Assembly: GCF_900102515.1 (NCBI RefSeq)
Contig: NZ_FMVS01000003.1
Span: forward strand, 1-64,000
DNA length: 64,000 nt
Source: Butyrivibrio sp. INlla14
GTDB lineage: Bacteria > Bacillota > Clostridia > Lachnospirales > Lachnospiraceae
Direction: 5' to 3'
Position 1 is the first letter of the stretch. Each line of letters opens with the position of its first letter. Positions 18,250-27,307 of this stretch are shown piece after piece. The notes beneath the pieces were generated by a model, which saw only the letters and a list, made by a program, of their open reading frames with translations, made no database searches and had not been told where the DNA came from. The position numbers were made by a program, and so were the translations under genes.

Positions 18250-19326
18250 TTACAGGAAATTCTTTAGAGCTTCTATGTCCTCTTTTGTGGTTGCCCAGTC
18301 TGTAGCAAATCTGATAACAGTATGGGTGTCGTCAAACTTCTCCCAGAAGCCATAACCAACCTGTCCATCTAGTTCCTTTAACTTATCGTTATCCACAATA
18401 ACAAACTGCTGGTTTGTTGGAGAATCAAGGAAGAATCTGTAGTTCTTTTCCCTGAGGATTTCTTTTAACAGCTCTGCCATTTCTATAGCGTTTCTGCTGA
18501 TTTCAAAGTACAGATCATCTGTAAACAAGGTGTCAAACTGCACTCCTAAAAGCCATCCCTTGGCAAGAAGGGCGCCATGCTGCTTGATAACTGGGATTGG
18601 ATGGGCTGTTGTAACTCCATTAGGGAATACTACTGCTTCTCCAAATAGTGCTCCCACCTTGGTTCCACCGATATAGAACACATCTACAAGGCTTGCGATA
18701 TCCTGAAGGGTAACGTCTGTTCTTTTGCTCATAAGTCCGTAGCCAAGCCTTGCCCCATCAAGGAATAAGGGAATCTTGTACTCCTTGCAGACAGAAGAGA
18801 TTTCGGTAAGTTCCTTCTTGGTGTAAAGAGTTCCATATTCTGTGGGATGAGAAATATACACAGCACCTGGAAATACCATGTGCTCATGATTATCATCGCC
18901 ATAGAAAGTATCTATGAATCCCTTAAGTTCCCTGGCATCGATCTTGCCAGCATTCTCAGGAAGAACAAACTCTGAATCCTCCTGTCTTTCTATGTGGCCA
19001 GGTATTGTCAGGACCTTGTGTCCGGAAAATTCTATTGCGCCAGCTTCGTGGGCTGCTATATGACCAGTCTGGGCCGCGATAACGCCTTCATAGGGCTTTA
19101 GGAGCATATCAATGATTGTCTGGTTTGTCTGAGTGCCACCAACAAGAAAGAACACATCTCCCTCCTGGCATCCACAGGCTTTTTTTATCTTATCTGCTGC
19201 AGATCTGCAGATATCATCCGTGCCATAACCCGGATTCTGAACAAGGTTATCTGCAACTAAACGCTCAAGGATTCTGGGATGGGCTCCCTTTGTGTAATCA
19301 CTGGAAAAAGAAATCTTTGCTGACAT
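18250..19326 (-). CDS. Low-specificity L-threonine aldolase-like PLP enzyme
   Basis: A 358-residue pyridoxal-phosphate enzyme of the beta-eliminating lyase family (PF01212), most like threonine or allo-threonine aldolase, which splits threonine to glycine and acetaldehyde. The cofactor Lys is in VFYIGGTKVGALFGEA. Upstream landmarks are LVGGTQTNQT, the phosphate-binding glycine region, and PLFLDGARLGYG with the Asp that contacts the PLP ring. Length is normal. It sits 18 nt after a methionine sulfoxide reductase gene and is probably co-transcribed with it. Related phenylserine or cysteine lyases cannot be excluded. Confidence 0.85.
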   Translation of the reverse strand: MSAKISFSSDYTKGAHPRILERLVADNLVQNPGYGTDDICRSAADKIKKACGCQEGDVFFLVGGTQTNQTIIDMLLKPYEGVIAAQTGHIAAHEAGAIEFSGHKVLTIPGHIERQEDSEFVLPENAGKIDARELKGFIDTFYGDDNHEHMVFPGAVYISHPTEYGTLYTKKELTEISSVCKEYKIPLFLDGARLGYGLMSKRTDVTLQDIASLVDVFYIGGTKVGALFGEAVVFPNGVTTAHPIPVIKQHGALLAKGWLLGVQFDTLFTDDLYFEISRNAIEMAELLKEILREKNYRFFLDSPTNQQFVIVDNDKLKELDGQVGYGFWEKFDDTHTVIRFATDWATTKEDIEALKNFL

Positions 19327-19344
19327 TTTAGTCTATCCCCTTAA

Positions 19345-19845
19345 TTATTCTTTGAACTGATCCTCTCTAAGTCCGTTGAACCTGCAAAAATCAGTTTTTT
19401 CCTCAATAACCTTAACAAACTTCTCAAGCCCAATCTGATCCTCAAACTTGAATCTGTCAAAAGAAGGGCTATCAATATCAAGAACACCAATCACCTTGCC
19501 ATTACAGTGCATTGGAATAACTATCTCTGAGTTGGATGCACTGTCGCATGCTATATGTCCAGCAAATTTATGAACATCCTCTACTAAAAGTGTTCTGTCC
19601 TCCTTGGCTGCGGTTCCGCAAACTCCCTTACCAAGAGGGATTCTGATACAGGCAACCTTTCCCTGAAATGGTCCCAGCATAAGGGAGCCCTTATCTATCA
19701 GGTAAAAACCTGCCCAGTTTATATCTTCCAAGTTTTCAGCTAAAAGAGCAGATGCATTGGATAAAACCGGCATGAAAAAGTTCTCATCCTCCGAAAGTGA
19801 TTTCAGCTGTTGTGTAAGTAAATCGTAATCTGTCATTCCTGGCAT
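19345..19845 (-). CDS. GAF-domain free methionine-(R)-sulfoxide reductase
   Basis: A 166-residue single GAF-domain protein that reduces free methionine-R-sulfoxide, repairing oxidised methionine in the cytosol. Family landmarks are NWAGFYLI, CIRIPLGKGVCGTAA with two cysteines, and HIACDSASNSEIVIP with the third conserved cysteine. The start at 19845 was preferred over 19851 and 19920 because AAGGAGG is then 8 nt upstream. Its stop is 18 nt before the aldolase-like gene, forming a likely operon. It is the YebR/YtsP type by motif. Confidence 0.9.
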   Translation of the reverse strand: MPGMTDYDLLTQQLKSLSEDENFFMPVLSNASALLAENLEDINWAGFYLIDKGSLMLGPFQGKVACIRIPLGKGVCGTAAKEDRTLLVEDVHKFAGHIACDSASNSEIVIPMHCNGKVIGVLDIDSPSFDRFKFEDQIGLEKFVKVIEEKTDFCRFNGLREDQFKE

Positions 19846-19872
19846 TTTCATTTCCTCCTTTATAGAAAATCC

Positions 19873-19906
19873 AAAAAAGGTATGAAGTCCTCCATGACTC
19901 CATACC
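19873..19906 (-). terminator. Terminator of diguanylate cyclase gene
   Basis: An 11-bp near-perfect stem (GGTATGGAGTC with GACTTCATACC on the minus strand) is followed by six T. It separates the GGDEF gene from the downstream operon. Confidence 0.85.
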
Positions 19907-19949
19907 CACGATTCTAACACTCTTTTATCTTGTATACAATCTATTTTTG

Positions 19950-21050
19950 TCAGTAAACTACTTTGTTTCTTCCGGTTTCCTTGGCCTTATACAATCTGTC
20001 ATCAGCTAAATTTACAAGTTGTTCGGAGGTATCTCCTTTCTCGTAAATAGCGGCACCTATCGAAATTGTAAATTTAATTTTAGCATTTTCTATTAACAGC
20101 TCATTATCTTCTACCTGCTGCCTTATATCCTCAAGCAACTTGGCAAACTCATCATATGACATATCTTCTGGGGCTATCAGCAAGAATTCCTCGCCTCCCC
20201 ATCTTCCATATAAAAGCCCTGCATCTAAATACCTTGCAAAAACGTTTGTAAGTTCTTTTAGGGCTTCATCTCCTGCAACATGGCCATAAGTATCGTTTAT
20301 TTTTTTGAAATAATCTATATCTGCAATAGCAACCATCAAGTGCATATCTGAAAACACCTGTGCCCGCAAGATCTCTGAATCTAATATTTTCTGCATTCTC
20401 TGCCTGTTGTAAATGCCTGTCAAAAAGTCATGTTCCGCAGCCATCTGAAGTTCCATGTTCTTTTCTGACATTCTGATGTTATATGCAGCCGCATAAAACA
20501 TAATTGCACTAAAGCCAAGAAATGCATTTACATAATACAAAGCACTGGCTACTTCAAAGGTTGCATTATACCTGGTCGGTAAAAGGCCTCTCCTTCCCAG
20601 AGCAGTAATTATCATGAAAGATGCAACAATGATAGTACTAAAAATGCCTATTTGTTTTTTCTGAAATCCATTTAAACCAGGTAGAAAAAATGGCAGAAAT
20701 ACACAAGACAAGGTTCCATAGAGCCAAAGCTGATATCCGCACGTTATACCAATAACGACGCAGCAGCATAGGGCATGAAGATATACTTCAAACACCATTA
20801 TCCATATGGATAACAGTACTTTATTTCTTATGAGCACAAAAATACTGACTACATACGTCAAAATACTGAAGATATTAATTATGACCATGGGAGTAGCGCC
20901 AAGCCATATGTAAAACGCCTCCAGTATTAAATGCACAACTAAAAGAGCAGTGGCAACTACGAAATACTGCTTGTCAGATAGGTAATCGCCACCAACAACC
21001 TGTTTATATGTCCTATCACGCATAATAGGTTGTCTGCTCTCGTTCTTCAT
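19950..21050 (-). CDS. Membrane-bound diguanylate cyclase (GGDEF)
   Basis: A 366-residue enzyme making cyclic di-GMP. The N-terminal ~190 residues contain about six hydrophobic spans (for example YFVVATALLVVHLILEAFYI). The GGDEF domain (about 205-366) starts HDFLTGIYNRQRM and has the active-site motif GGEEF in YGRWGGEEFLLIAPED, preceded by DIDYFKKINDTYGH. There is no recognisable periplasmic sensor domain. An RxxD-type inhibitory site is not obvious. No strong Shine-Dalgarno precedes 21050, so an internal start at the second Met (IMRDRTYKQ) is possible. It is a single-gene unit ending in a strong terminator. Confidence 0.93.
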   Translation of the reverse strand: MKNESRQPIMRDRTYKQVVGGDYLSDKQYFVVATALLVVHLILEAFYIWLGATPMVIINIFSILTYVVSIFVLIRNKVLLSIWIMVFEVYLHALCCCVVIGITCGYQLWLYGTLSCVFLPFFLPGLNGFQKKQIGIFSTIIVASFMIITALGRRGLLPTRYNATFEVASALYYVNAFLGFSAIMFYAAAYNIRMSEKNMELQMAAEHDFLTGIYNRQRMQKILDSEILRAQVFSDMHLMVAIADIDYFKKINDTYGHVAGDEALKELTNVFARYLDAGLLYGRWGGEEFLLIAPEDMSYDEFAKLLEDIRQQVEDNELLIENAKIKFTISIGAAIYEKGDTSEQLVNLADDRLYKAKETGRNKVVY

Positions 21051-21118
21051 ACCATAATTGTAATTCCGGGTATAAGAATGTTCAAATTAAGAAATGTGAA
21101 ATAATAATAAAAACATTA

Positions 21119-22414
21119 TTATATTTCGTCAGTCACCTGGAAGATAACAAACTTCAAATAATAAGATGCTGCTCCGCCCCAGAGGATTGGATGATCTGCT
21201 GCCTGCTGTCTGAACTCCACCTGTGTAAGGCGCTTGTGAGCATCTCTAGCTGCATCAGCTATGGTCTTGAGGAAAAGTTCTTCATCCATAAAGTGTGAAC
21301 ATGAGCAGGTTGCAAGATATCCACCGTCCTTAACAAGCTTCATTCCACGCATATTGATTTCCTTGTAGCCAGTAGCTGCCTTCTTTATAGAAGCCCTTGA
21401 CTTGGTAAATGCTGGAGGGTCAAGGATCACAACATCAAACTTCTCACCTTTCTTCTCAAGGTCTGGAAGAAGCTCAAACACATCTGCGCACTGAAATGAG
21501 GCGATTTTTTCAAGTCCATTAAGTGCTGCATTTTCCTCAGCCTGTTTGCAGCCAAGATCTGATGCATCAACTCCAAGAACAGATGAGGCTCCGCCTGCTG
21601 CCGCATTGAGGGCAAAAGATCCAGTGTGGGTAAAGCAGTCGAGAACTTTTTTACCCTTACAGAGTCCTCTTATAGACTGTCTGTTAAACTTCTGGTCAAG
21701 GAAAAAGCCTGTCTTCTGGCCGTTTTCAACATCAACATAGTATTTGACACCATTTTCTTCTATGAGAACCTTAGTATCAAACTCCTGTCCTATAAAGCCC
21801 TTTGTGCGCTCAAGCCCTTCTAGTTCACGCACCTTGGCATCGCTTCTCTCATAGATTCCCCTGATATTTACGCCATCTTCTGCAAGAACTTTTTTGCAAA
21901 TGTCGAGGATAATGCCCTTCATACGGTCAGTTCCAAGAGCCAGTGACTCTATTACCAGCACATCTGAGAACTTATCAATCGTAATTCCCGGAATAAAATC
22001 TGCTTCGCCAAAGATAAACCTTGTTGAAAGCTTGCTGAGCGCCTTTGCGTATTTCTCTTTGTCTTTAGCTGCCTCTTTATCTCCATCCAAAAGATATTCA
22101 TCAATATAGCTGGCCATGACAGCTTTTCTGTATTCCCAGGCTCTTTTTATTCTTTTTTCCAATAAAGCTTCATCCACTGGGTTCTCTTTTTTCCTGGACA
22201 TCATACGGATCCTGATCTTGGACTTTTCATTGATAAAGCCATATCCCAGGAAATATCCATCAAAATCGTGAACCTCTATGATATCTCCGTTTTCGAAGCT
22301 TCCTTCCACTCTGTCTACTTCATTGTCATAAATCCAGGCGCCGCCTGCCTTAAACTCGCGGCCCTCTCTTTTTCTTATTATCGCTGCTGCGTTTGCAGTC
22401 TTTATTTTTCCCAT
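21119..22414 (-). CDS. RlmI-type rRNA (cytosine-C5) methyltransferase
   Basis: A 431-residue class I SAM methyltransferase resembling RlmI (23S rRNA m5C1962). An N-terminal PUA domain (about 1-75, with AGGAWIYDNEV) is followed by an EEHEE-like linker domain with GQKTGFFLDQKFNR. The Rossmann core has KVLDCFTHTGSFALNAA as SAM loop, VLGVDASD and the catalytic-site motif VILDPPAFTKSR. The catalytic Cys is expected in LATCSCSHFM. The start at 22414 has GGAG 7 nt upstream and is divergent from the CapA-like gene. The exact target base is inferred from the family. Confidence 0.9.
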   Translation of the reverse strand: MGKIKTANAAAIIRKREGREFKAGGAWIYDNEVDRVEGSFENGDIIEVHDFDGYFLGYGFINEKSKIRIRMMSRKKENPVDEALLEKRIKRAWEYRKAVMASYIDEYLLDGDKEAAKDKEKYAKALSKLSTRFIFGEADFIPGITIDKFSDVLVIESLALGTDRMKGIILDICKKVLAEDGVNIRGIYERSDAKVRELEGLERTKGFIGQEFDTKVLIEENGVKYYVDVENGQKTGFFLDQKFNRQSIRGLCKGKKVLDCFTHTGSFALNAAAGGASSVLGVDASDLGCKQAEENAALNGLEKIASFQCADVFELLPDLEKKGEKFDVVILDPPAFTKSRASIKKAATGYKEINMRGMKLVKDGGYLATCSCSHFMDEELFLKTIADAARDAHKRLTQVEFRQQAADHPILWGGAASYYLKFVIFQVTDEI

Positions 22415-22517
22415 GTTTTTTCTCCAACTAAATTTCGTTAACTACTGTGTCATTTTTGTGCGCCCATTTCGCACAAGATTGTATAATAACATTATAATGG
22501 TAAAAGAGGAAATAGCT

Positions 22518-23651
22518 ATGGAAAAAAGTCTTATTCTTATCAGTCTTGTCGCTTCGCTATTCTTTAATCCAAATTTTTCAGCGCAAGGCTCATCTGAAGA
22601 TGTCTCTATTGTCATGGTGGGCGATATTTTGCTGCACACGCCTGTGGAAGAAGCTTCCGTGAGCGAAAATGGCGATTATAATTTTGACTATATTTTCCAG
22701 GATACAAGGGATATTATCAGCGCCGCAGATATTTCTATCGTTAATCAGGAAGTTATAATTGGTGGAGTAGAGCTTGGAATATCTGGTTATCCCTCTTTTA
22801 ATGCGCCTTATGAAATTGGTGATTCTCTTGTAAATGCAGGGTTTGATGTTGTATGTCACGCCACCAATCACTCTCTGGATAAGGGGAAAAATGGCCTTCA
22901 GAATTGTTACTCTTATTGGAAGAACACTCATCCAGGCATGACTGTTGTGGGACTTAATTGCGATGAAAGTGACTATGCACGTGTAGATATTGTGGAATCA
23001 AAAGGAATTCGTATAGCAGTCCTCAATTACACCTATGGCACAAATGGCATAAATCCGCCAAAAGACATGCCTCATGCAGTCGATATGCTGGATAAAAGTA
23101 AGGTTATTGCCGATTTACAATACGCAGAAGAAAATGCTGATTTTACTATCGTTTGCCCCCACTGGGGAACAGAATACAATCTGGGTATTGATGCAAGTCA
23201 GAAAAAATGGGCCGAAGTATTCAGACAGTATGGCGCAGACCTTGTAATAGGAACTCACCCTCATGTTATCGAACCTATTGAGTTTTTAGATGATGGCATT
23301 TCAGGAATTACCAACAACCACGGCGGCGGCGATATGCTTGTTTACTACTCTCTTGGTAATTTCGTAAATTGGACCTCAAGCTCCGGCAGTGGCATTGCAA
23401 ACCGCATGGTAGGAGGGATGGCTCAGATAACTATTGGCAGAAACTCTTCTGGTGAGGTTGTGGTTAAAAGCCATGGCATAACTCCTGTCGTGTGCCATCT
23501 TCAGAAAGGCCATCAGGGAATTCATGTTTACCCTCTTAGCAAGTACACTTCTGATATGGCTCTTCAGAATCAGATCATTGCCCAGGATCCTAGCTTTTCC
23601 CTGGAATACTGCACTAATCTGTGTAACAAGGTTTGGGCTGGTCAGTGGTAA
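22518..23651 (+). CDS. CapA-family secreted metallophosphatase-like protein
   Basis: A 377-residue CapA-like protein (PF09587), related to the poly-gamma-glutamate biosynthesis factor CapA. It has a hydrophobic N-terminal signal region (SLILISLVASLFF) and the calcineurin-like metal-binding motifs MVGDILLH, VCHATNHSLDKG, CPHWGTEY and IGTHPHVIEP, then YSLGNFV. The start at 22518 has GAGG 8 nt upstream; the longer frame from 22413 runs through the promoter region. No capBCE genes are nearby, so poly-glutamate synthesis is unlikely to be its local role. It probably acts outside the membrane on an unknown cell-wall or polymer substrate. Confidence 0.88.
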   Translation: MEKSLILISLVASLFFNPNFSAQGSSEDVSIVMVGDILLHTPVEEASVSENGDYNFDYIFQDTRDIISAADISIVNQEVIIGGVELGISGYPSFNAPYEIGDSLVNAGFDVVCHATNHSLDKGKNGLQNCYSYWKNTHPGMTVVGLNCDESDYARVDIVESKGIRIAVLNYTYGTNGINPPKDMPHAVDMLDKSKVIADLQYAEENADFTIVCPHWGTEYNLGIDASQKKWAEVFRQYGADLVIGTHPHVIEPIEFLDDGISGITNNHGGGDMLVYYSLGNFVNWTSSSGSGIANRMVGGMAQITIGRNSSGEVVVKSHGITPVVCHLQKGHQGIHVYPLSKYTSDMALQNQIIAQDPSFSLEYCTNLCNKVWAGQW

Positions 23652-23683
23652 AACATAGATTTAAAAGATTCAATAAAAAACCG

Positions 23684-23712
23684 TTGACAAACCCCATGGT
23701 CTAGTGTAATAA
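23684..23712 (+). promoter_or_regulatory. Sigma-A promoter of tRNA-Gly
   Basis: TTGACA, 17-nt spacer, TAATAA, located 36 nt before the tRNA. Spacer end CTAGTG is shared with the promoter of the second tRNA-Gly copy at 49640-49668. Confidence 0.8.
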
Positions 23713-23748
23713 TTACTTTGTTGTCGCGCAGACAACAGCATACGAAAC

Positions 23749-23821
23749 GCGATAGTAGCTTAGTTGGTAAAGCGCCACCTTGCCAAGGTGGAGACCGCGG
23801 GTTCGAGCCCCGTCTATCGCT
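23749..23821 (+). tRNA. tRNA-Gly (GCC)
   Basis: A 73-nt cloverleaf: acceptor GCGATAG/CTATCGC, anticodon arm CCACC-TTGCCAA-GGTGG with anticodon GCC at 23782-23784, and a T arm with TTCGAGC. No CCA is encoded. The sequence is identical to the minus-strand copy at 49532-49604. Confidence 0.97.
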
Positions 23822-23823
23822 CT

Positions 23824-23856
23824 AAAAAAGGACATCCAATTGGTTGTCCTTTTTTT
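23824..23856. terminator. Terminator of tRNA-Gly, possibly bidirectional with nhaC-like gene
   Basis: The stem AAAAGGACA/TGTCCTTTT with loop around TCCAATTGGT is followed by seven T. The A run on the left would also serve the convergent antiporter gene. Confidence 0.85.
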
Positions 23857-23892
23857 GTTGTGTGAAGACCGAAATGGTACTAGGGGACGGAG

Positions 23893-25425
23893 TCACTTTG
23901 CTTTTTGTTTGATCACGAATAAAGTTCCCAGCATGATCACTATGCCAAGTGGCAGGCAGATCAGCCAGTTCCTGATAAATCCGGATATGATATATGCTGC
24001 AAAAGATACAGCGGCTGCGGTCATAGCATATGGAAGCTGCGTAGATACGTGCTTAATATGATCGCACTGAGCTCCGGCGCTGGCCATGATAGTTGTATCT
24101 GAAATAGGTGAGCAATGGTCACCACATACAGCACCGGCCATGCATGCTGAAATAGAAATGATCATCAGCTCGTTCCCCATATTTGAACCAAATACGTTTA
24201 CAACAATCGGAATCAGTATTCCAAAGGTTCCCCAGGAAGTTCCTGTTGCAAAGGCAAGGAAAGCTCCGATTATGAATACTACAGCAGGGATAAAGCTCAT
24301 TACTGCACTTCCATCTGCAAAGTTTTCAAATATTCCAGCAACGTAATTTGCTGCGCCCAAAGAATCTGTCATTGACTTAAGAGTCCAAGCCAGAGTCAGT
24401 ACCAAAATAGCTGGAACCATACTCTTAAAGCCTTCTGGAATTGAATTCATGCACTCGATAAATCCAAGAACTCTTGTTGCCATAAAGAATATAACTGTCA
24501 GTATAAGTGCTGCAACTGAGCCATATACAAGTCCAACAGAGGCATCTGATCCTGAAAAGGCATCAACAAAGTTCTCGCCTGAAAAGAATCCACCAGTATA
24601 GATCATTCCAATAACGCAGCATACGATAAGTGAAGCGATAGGGAAAATAAGGTGAATTACTCTTCCCTTTACAGATGTTGGTGGATGTGGCTGATCCACA
24701 GCTCCCAAAAGGCCTTCGCTGTCGCCAAATGCATTCTTAAAGTCTTTTACCTGAGAATGCTCTTCTGCCTTTTTCATAGCCCCATAATCAAAATTCATGA
24801 AAGTAAGGCCAAACATCATTACTATAGTTAGTAAAGCGTAGAAGTTATAAGGAATCGCCCTTACAAAAAGAGTCAGTCCATTAGCTCCATCCACAAATCC
24901 TGTAACAGCTGCTGCCCAGGATGAAATTGGAGCAATTATACAGACAGGCGCTGCTGTTGCATCTATAAGATAAGCCAGTTTCTCACGAGAAATCTTATGC
25001 TTATCAGTAACAGGTCTCATTACCGAGCCAACCGTGAGGCAGTTAAAATAGTCATCGATGAAGATAAGCATTCCAAGAATTATAGTAGAAACCTGCGCCC
25101 CAGCCTTGGTCTTAACATGGGCCACTGCCCATTTTCCAAAGGCCGCAGATCCTCCCGCTCTATTCATGAGCATTACCATGGTTCCCAAAACTACCAGAAA
25201 TATCAATATTCCAACGTTCCATGAATCTGAAAGCTGAGCAATCATACCATCTTTAAATACATGCTCAATAGTCCCTGTAAAACTGAAGTTGGAATAAAGC
25301 ATACCACCGACCAGGATACCGATAAACAACGAAGAATACACCTCCTTGGTTATCAGTGCCAGCGCAATAGCTATCAGCGCAGGAAGCAATGACCAGTAGG
25401 TATCAATAAACGTTATATCAAACAT
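23893..25425 (-). CDS. NhaC-family Na+/H+ antiporter
   Basis: A 510-residue polytopic membrane protein of the NhaC antiporter family (PF03553), which exchanges sodium for protons or, in relatives, organic acids. There are 11-13 hydrophobic segments. Family landmarks are the conserved FIDDYFNCLTVGSVMRPV early in the protein, ATAAPVCIIAPISSWAA, ATGTSWGTFGILIPI and GDHCSPISDTTIMAS near the C-terminus. The ATG at 25425 has AAAGGAG 6 nt upstream. It is a single gene converging on the tRNA-Gly terminator. Substrate cannot be fixed from sequence; some members carry amino acids or malate/lactate. Confidence 0.92.
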   Translation of the reverse strand: MFDITFIDTYWSLLPALIAIALALITKEVYSSLFIGILVGGMLYSNFSFTGTIEHVFKDGMIAQLSDSWNVGILIFLVVLGTMVMLMNRAGGSAAFGKWAVAHVKTKAGAQVSTIILGMLIFIDDYFNCLTVGSVMRPVTDKHKISREKLAYLIDATAAPVCIIAPISSWAAAVTGFVDGANGLTLFVRAIPYNFYALLTIVMMFGLTFMNFDYGAMKKAEEHSQVKDFKNAFGDSEGLLGAVDQPHPPTSVKGRVIHLIFPIASLIVCCVIGMIYTGGFFSGENFVDAFSGSDASVGLVYGSVAALILTVIFFMATRVLGFIECMNSIPEGFKSMVPAILVLTLAWTLKSMTDSLGAANYVAGIFENFADGSAVMSFIPAVVFIIGAFLAFATGTSWGTFGILIPIVVNVFGSNMGNELMIISISACMAGAVCGDHCSPISDTTIMASAGAQCDHIKHVSTQLPYAMTAAAVSFAAYIISGFIRNWLICLPLGIVIMLGTLFVIKQKAK

Positions 25426-25584
25426 AACTATCTCCTTTACGTTAAAGTGATAAAGTTATCTATATTATTTCTTCTGATATTTCCTGTGTCAATGTTTTTC
25501 TTTGTGCAACAAAATAATTACACCTGTAGACTGAGCATTTGAGTGCGGAATGTGGTATGTTAGTAGTATGGAAGGAAAAATGCC

Positions 25585-26025
25585 ATGAATATTGACATTC
25601 AAAAGATAACTGACGGGGATGAGAGCATAACAATCAGATATAAAGAGCCAAATCCCACCATAAATAAAATAATCGGCATTCTTGAAGGCGGATCTGGCAA
25701 GCTCTGGGGCAAAGTAGATTCAGAAAGCGTCTGCATTAACCTTGAAGACGTGCTCTATCTGGAATCAGTGGATGACAAACTATTTGCCTACACTTCCAAA
25801 AAGGTTGTCCGCATCGACGGATCTCTTTATTCCTTTATGAATGAAATAGACGACGAAAGCTTTTTTAGATGCAGCAAGTCAATGATCATCAACATAGGCA
25901 AGGTTGTGGCGCTAAAGAGCCTGTCTTCTAACAGGATTGACGCAACTATGCAAGGCGGCGAACATATCATGATCTCCCGGCGATACGCTGTGGATTTCAG
26001 AAGACTACTGAAAGGAGATCGATAA
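25585..26025 (+). CDS. LytTR-domain transcriptional regulator
   Basis: A 146-residue regulator with a short N-terminal region and a LytTR DNA-binding domain (about 45-144), with typical LEDVLYLESVDDKLFAYT and FFRCSKSMIINIGKV. There is no receiver domain, as in the stand-alone LytTR-DUF3021 class. The ATG is preceded by a GGAAGG-like site. The next gene starts 1 nt after its stop and encodes its membrane partner. The pair lies just upstream of an ABC transporter and may regulate it, by analogy with similar clusters; no operator was clearly identified here. Confidence 0.92.
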   Translation: MNIDIQKITDGDESITIRYKEPNPTINKIIGILEGGSGKLWGKVDSESVCINLEDVLYLESVDDKLFAYTSKKVVRIDGSLYSFMNEIDDESFFRCSKSMIINIGKVVALKSLSSNRIDATMQGGEHIMISRRYAVDFRRLLKGDR

Positions 26026-26026
26026 C

Positions 26027-26503
26027 ATGAAGGATGGTAAAAGAAAAAATGGATCCCGCGTAACATTGTGGGAACTCTACCTTACAAAAGAAATTGGCAT
26101 CGAGTTCAAGGCCTGCCTCTACTTTTTTGCATTCCTGTTCTACTACTGCGTTTTCAGGATGATTGGCGGAATCTTCGTAGCAGATATCCTGCATATGACA
26201 GAACTGATCTTTACATGTTATTTTATAGGCTATCTCCAGGTATACGTCCTGTGGAACTTTGACGAAGCAGAGCACCTTGGCAAAAAAGAGTGGGGTGCCA
26301 TTATTCTGTGCACTGCCCTATACTGCGGCGTTTCTTATCTCTTTAAATGGTTTGATAGAAACCTCCTTGCCACTATCCTCTTTGCGGCTTACATTCTGAT
26401 TGTTTATGTCTGCGTTTTTCTGATCTATAAGTCCAAAAGACAAATCGATGACAAAAGATTAAACGAAGACCTCAGAATCTTTCAATCTGAACACAAAAAG
26501 TGA
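26027..26503 (+). CDS. DUF3021 membrane protein
   Basis: A 158-residue membrane protein with four hydrophobic segments (about 30-50, 58-78, 90-108 and 115-138) and charged ends, matching the DUF3021 family that almost always accompanies a stand-alone LytTR regulator. It probably holds or inhibits the LytTR protein at the membrane; this is inferred from the conserved pairing, not shown. It starts 1 nt after the LytTR stop, so the two are translationally coupled, and is followed by a terminator. Confidence 0.85.
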   Translation: MKDGKRKNGSRVTLWELYLTKEIGIEFKACLYFFAFLFYYCVFRMIGGIFVADILHMTELIFTCYFIGYLQVYVLWNFDEAEHLGKKEWGAIILCTALYCGVSYLFKWFDRNLLATILFAAYILIVYVCVFLIYKSKRQIDDKRLNEDLRIFQSEHKK

Positions 26504-26529
26504 ATCTTACCAGTTAATATGTGCATCTT

Positions 26530-26557
26530 GCGGGAACATCTATTGTTCCCGCTTTTT
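26530..26557 (+). terminator. Terminator of LytTR-DUF3021 operon
   Basis: A 9-bp perfect stem (GCGGGAACA/TGTTCCCGC) has a 5-nt loop and is followed by TTTTTA. Confidence 0.9.
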
Positions 26558-26607
26558 ATTTGTGCTAAATGTAAGATATAGACAAACGAAATAAAGGAGA
26601 CAATTTT

Positions 26608-27303
26608 ATGACAAATATAGTCGAGATTGAAAATCTCACAAAGAGTTACGGCAAGAACCGTGGCGTAATAAACGTTTCTCTGGAAATTAAAGAAGGTGAT
26701 ATTTTCGGATTTCTAGGACCTAACGGAGCTGGAAAATCCACCACCATCAGATCAATGCTGGGACTACTAAAGATAAATAGTGGAAGTATAAAGATATTAG
26801 GCCTTGATAGCGTAAAGGATCATGAAGAAATCCTTAAAAATGTGGGCTACATGCCATCAGAAGCCTGGTTCTACGATTCTATGAAGGTCAAAGATGTAAT
26901 AAAATACGCCGCAGATGTAAGAGGAATCGACTGCTCCCAAGAAGCCGAAAAGCTCTGCGAAAGGCTAAAAGTAGACTGGAACAAAAAGATAAAGCAGTTA
27001 TCCTATGGCAATAGGAAAAAAGTCAGTATCGTGTGCGCAATGCAGCACAGGCCAAAGCTTTTTATATTTGATGAACCTACAGGCGGCCTTGATCCTCTTA
27101 TGCAGAAAACCTTTTTTGACCTTGTAAATGAATACGTTGACGACGGTGCTACCTGCCTTTTATCTACTCATGTGCTGACAGAGGTAAATAAATACTGCAG
27201 ACACGCAGCCATAATGAGAGAAGGAAGGCTCACCATGCTGGATTCCGTTGATATAGATGATGAAACCTTCCTGAAATTCTATGAAGATGGAGTGGAGGAA
27301 TAA
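26608..27303 (+). CDS. ABC transporter ATP-binding protein
   Basis: A 231-residue ATPase of the ABC-2 exporter type. Walker A is GPNGAGKST (about 38-46), the signature is the variant LSYGNRKK, Walker B is LFIFDEPTGG and the H-loop is LLSTHVLTE. Energises the membrane partner encoded next. AAAGGAGA lies 8 nt upstream of the start. The permease start follows 4 nt after this stop, so they form an operon. This class often exports antimicrobial peptides or lipids; the substrate here is unknown. Confidence 0.94.
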   Translation: MTNIVEIENLTKSYGKNRGVINVSLEIKEGDIFGFLGPNGAGKSTTIRSMLGLLKINSGSIKILGLDSVKDHEEILKNVGYMPSEAWFYDSMKVKDVIKYAADVRGIDCSQEAEKLCERLKVDWNKKIKQLSYGNRKKVSIVCAMQHRPKLFIFDEPTGGLDPLMQKTFFDLVNEYVDDGATCLLSTHVLTEVNKYCRHAAIMREGRLTMLDSVDIDDETFLKFYEDGVEE

Positions 27304-27307
27304 GAAC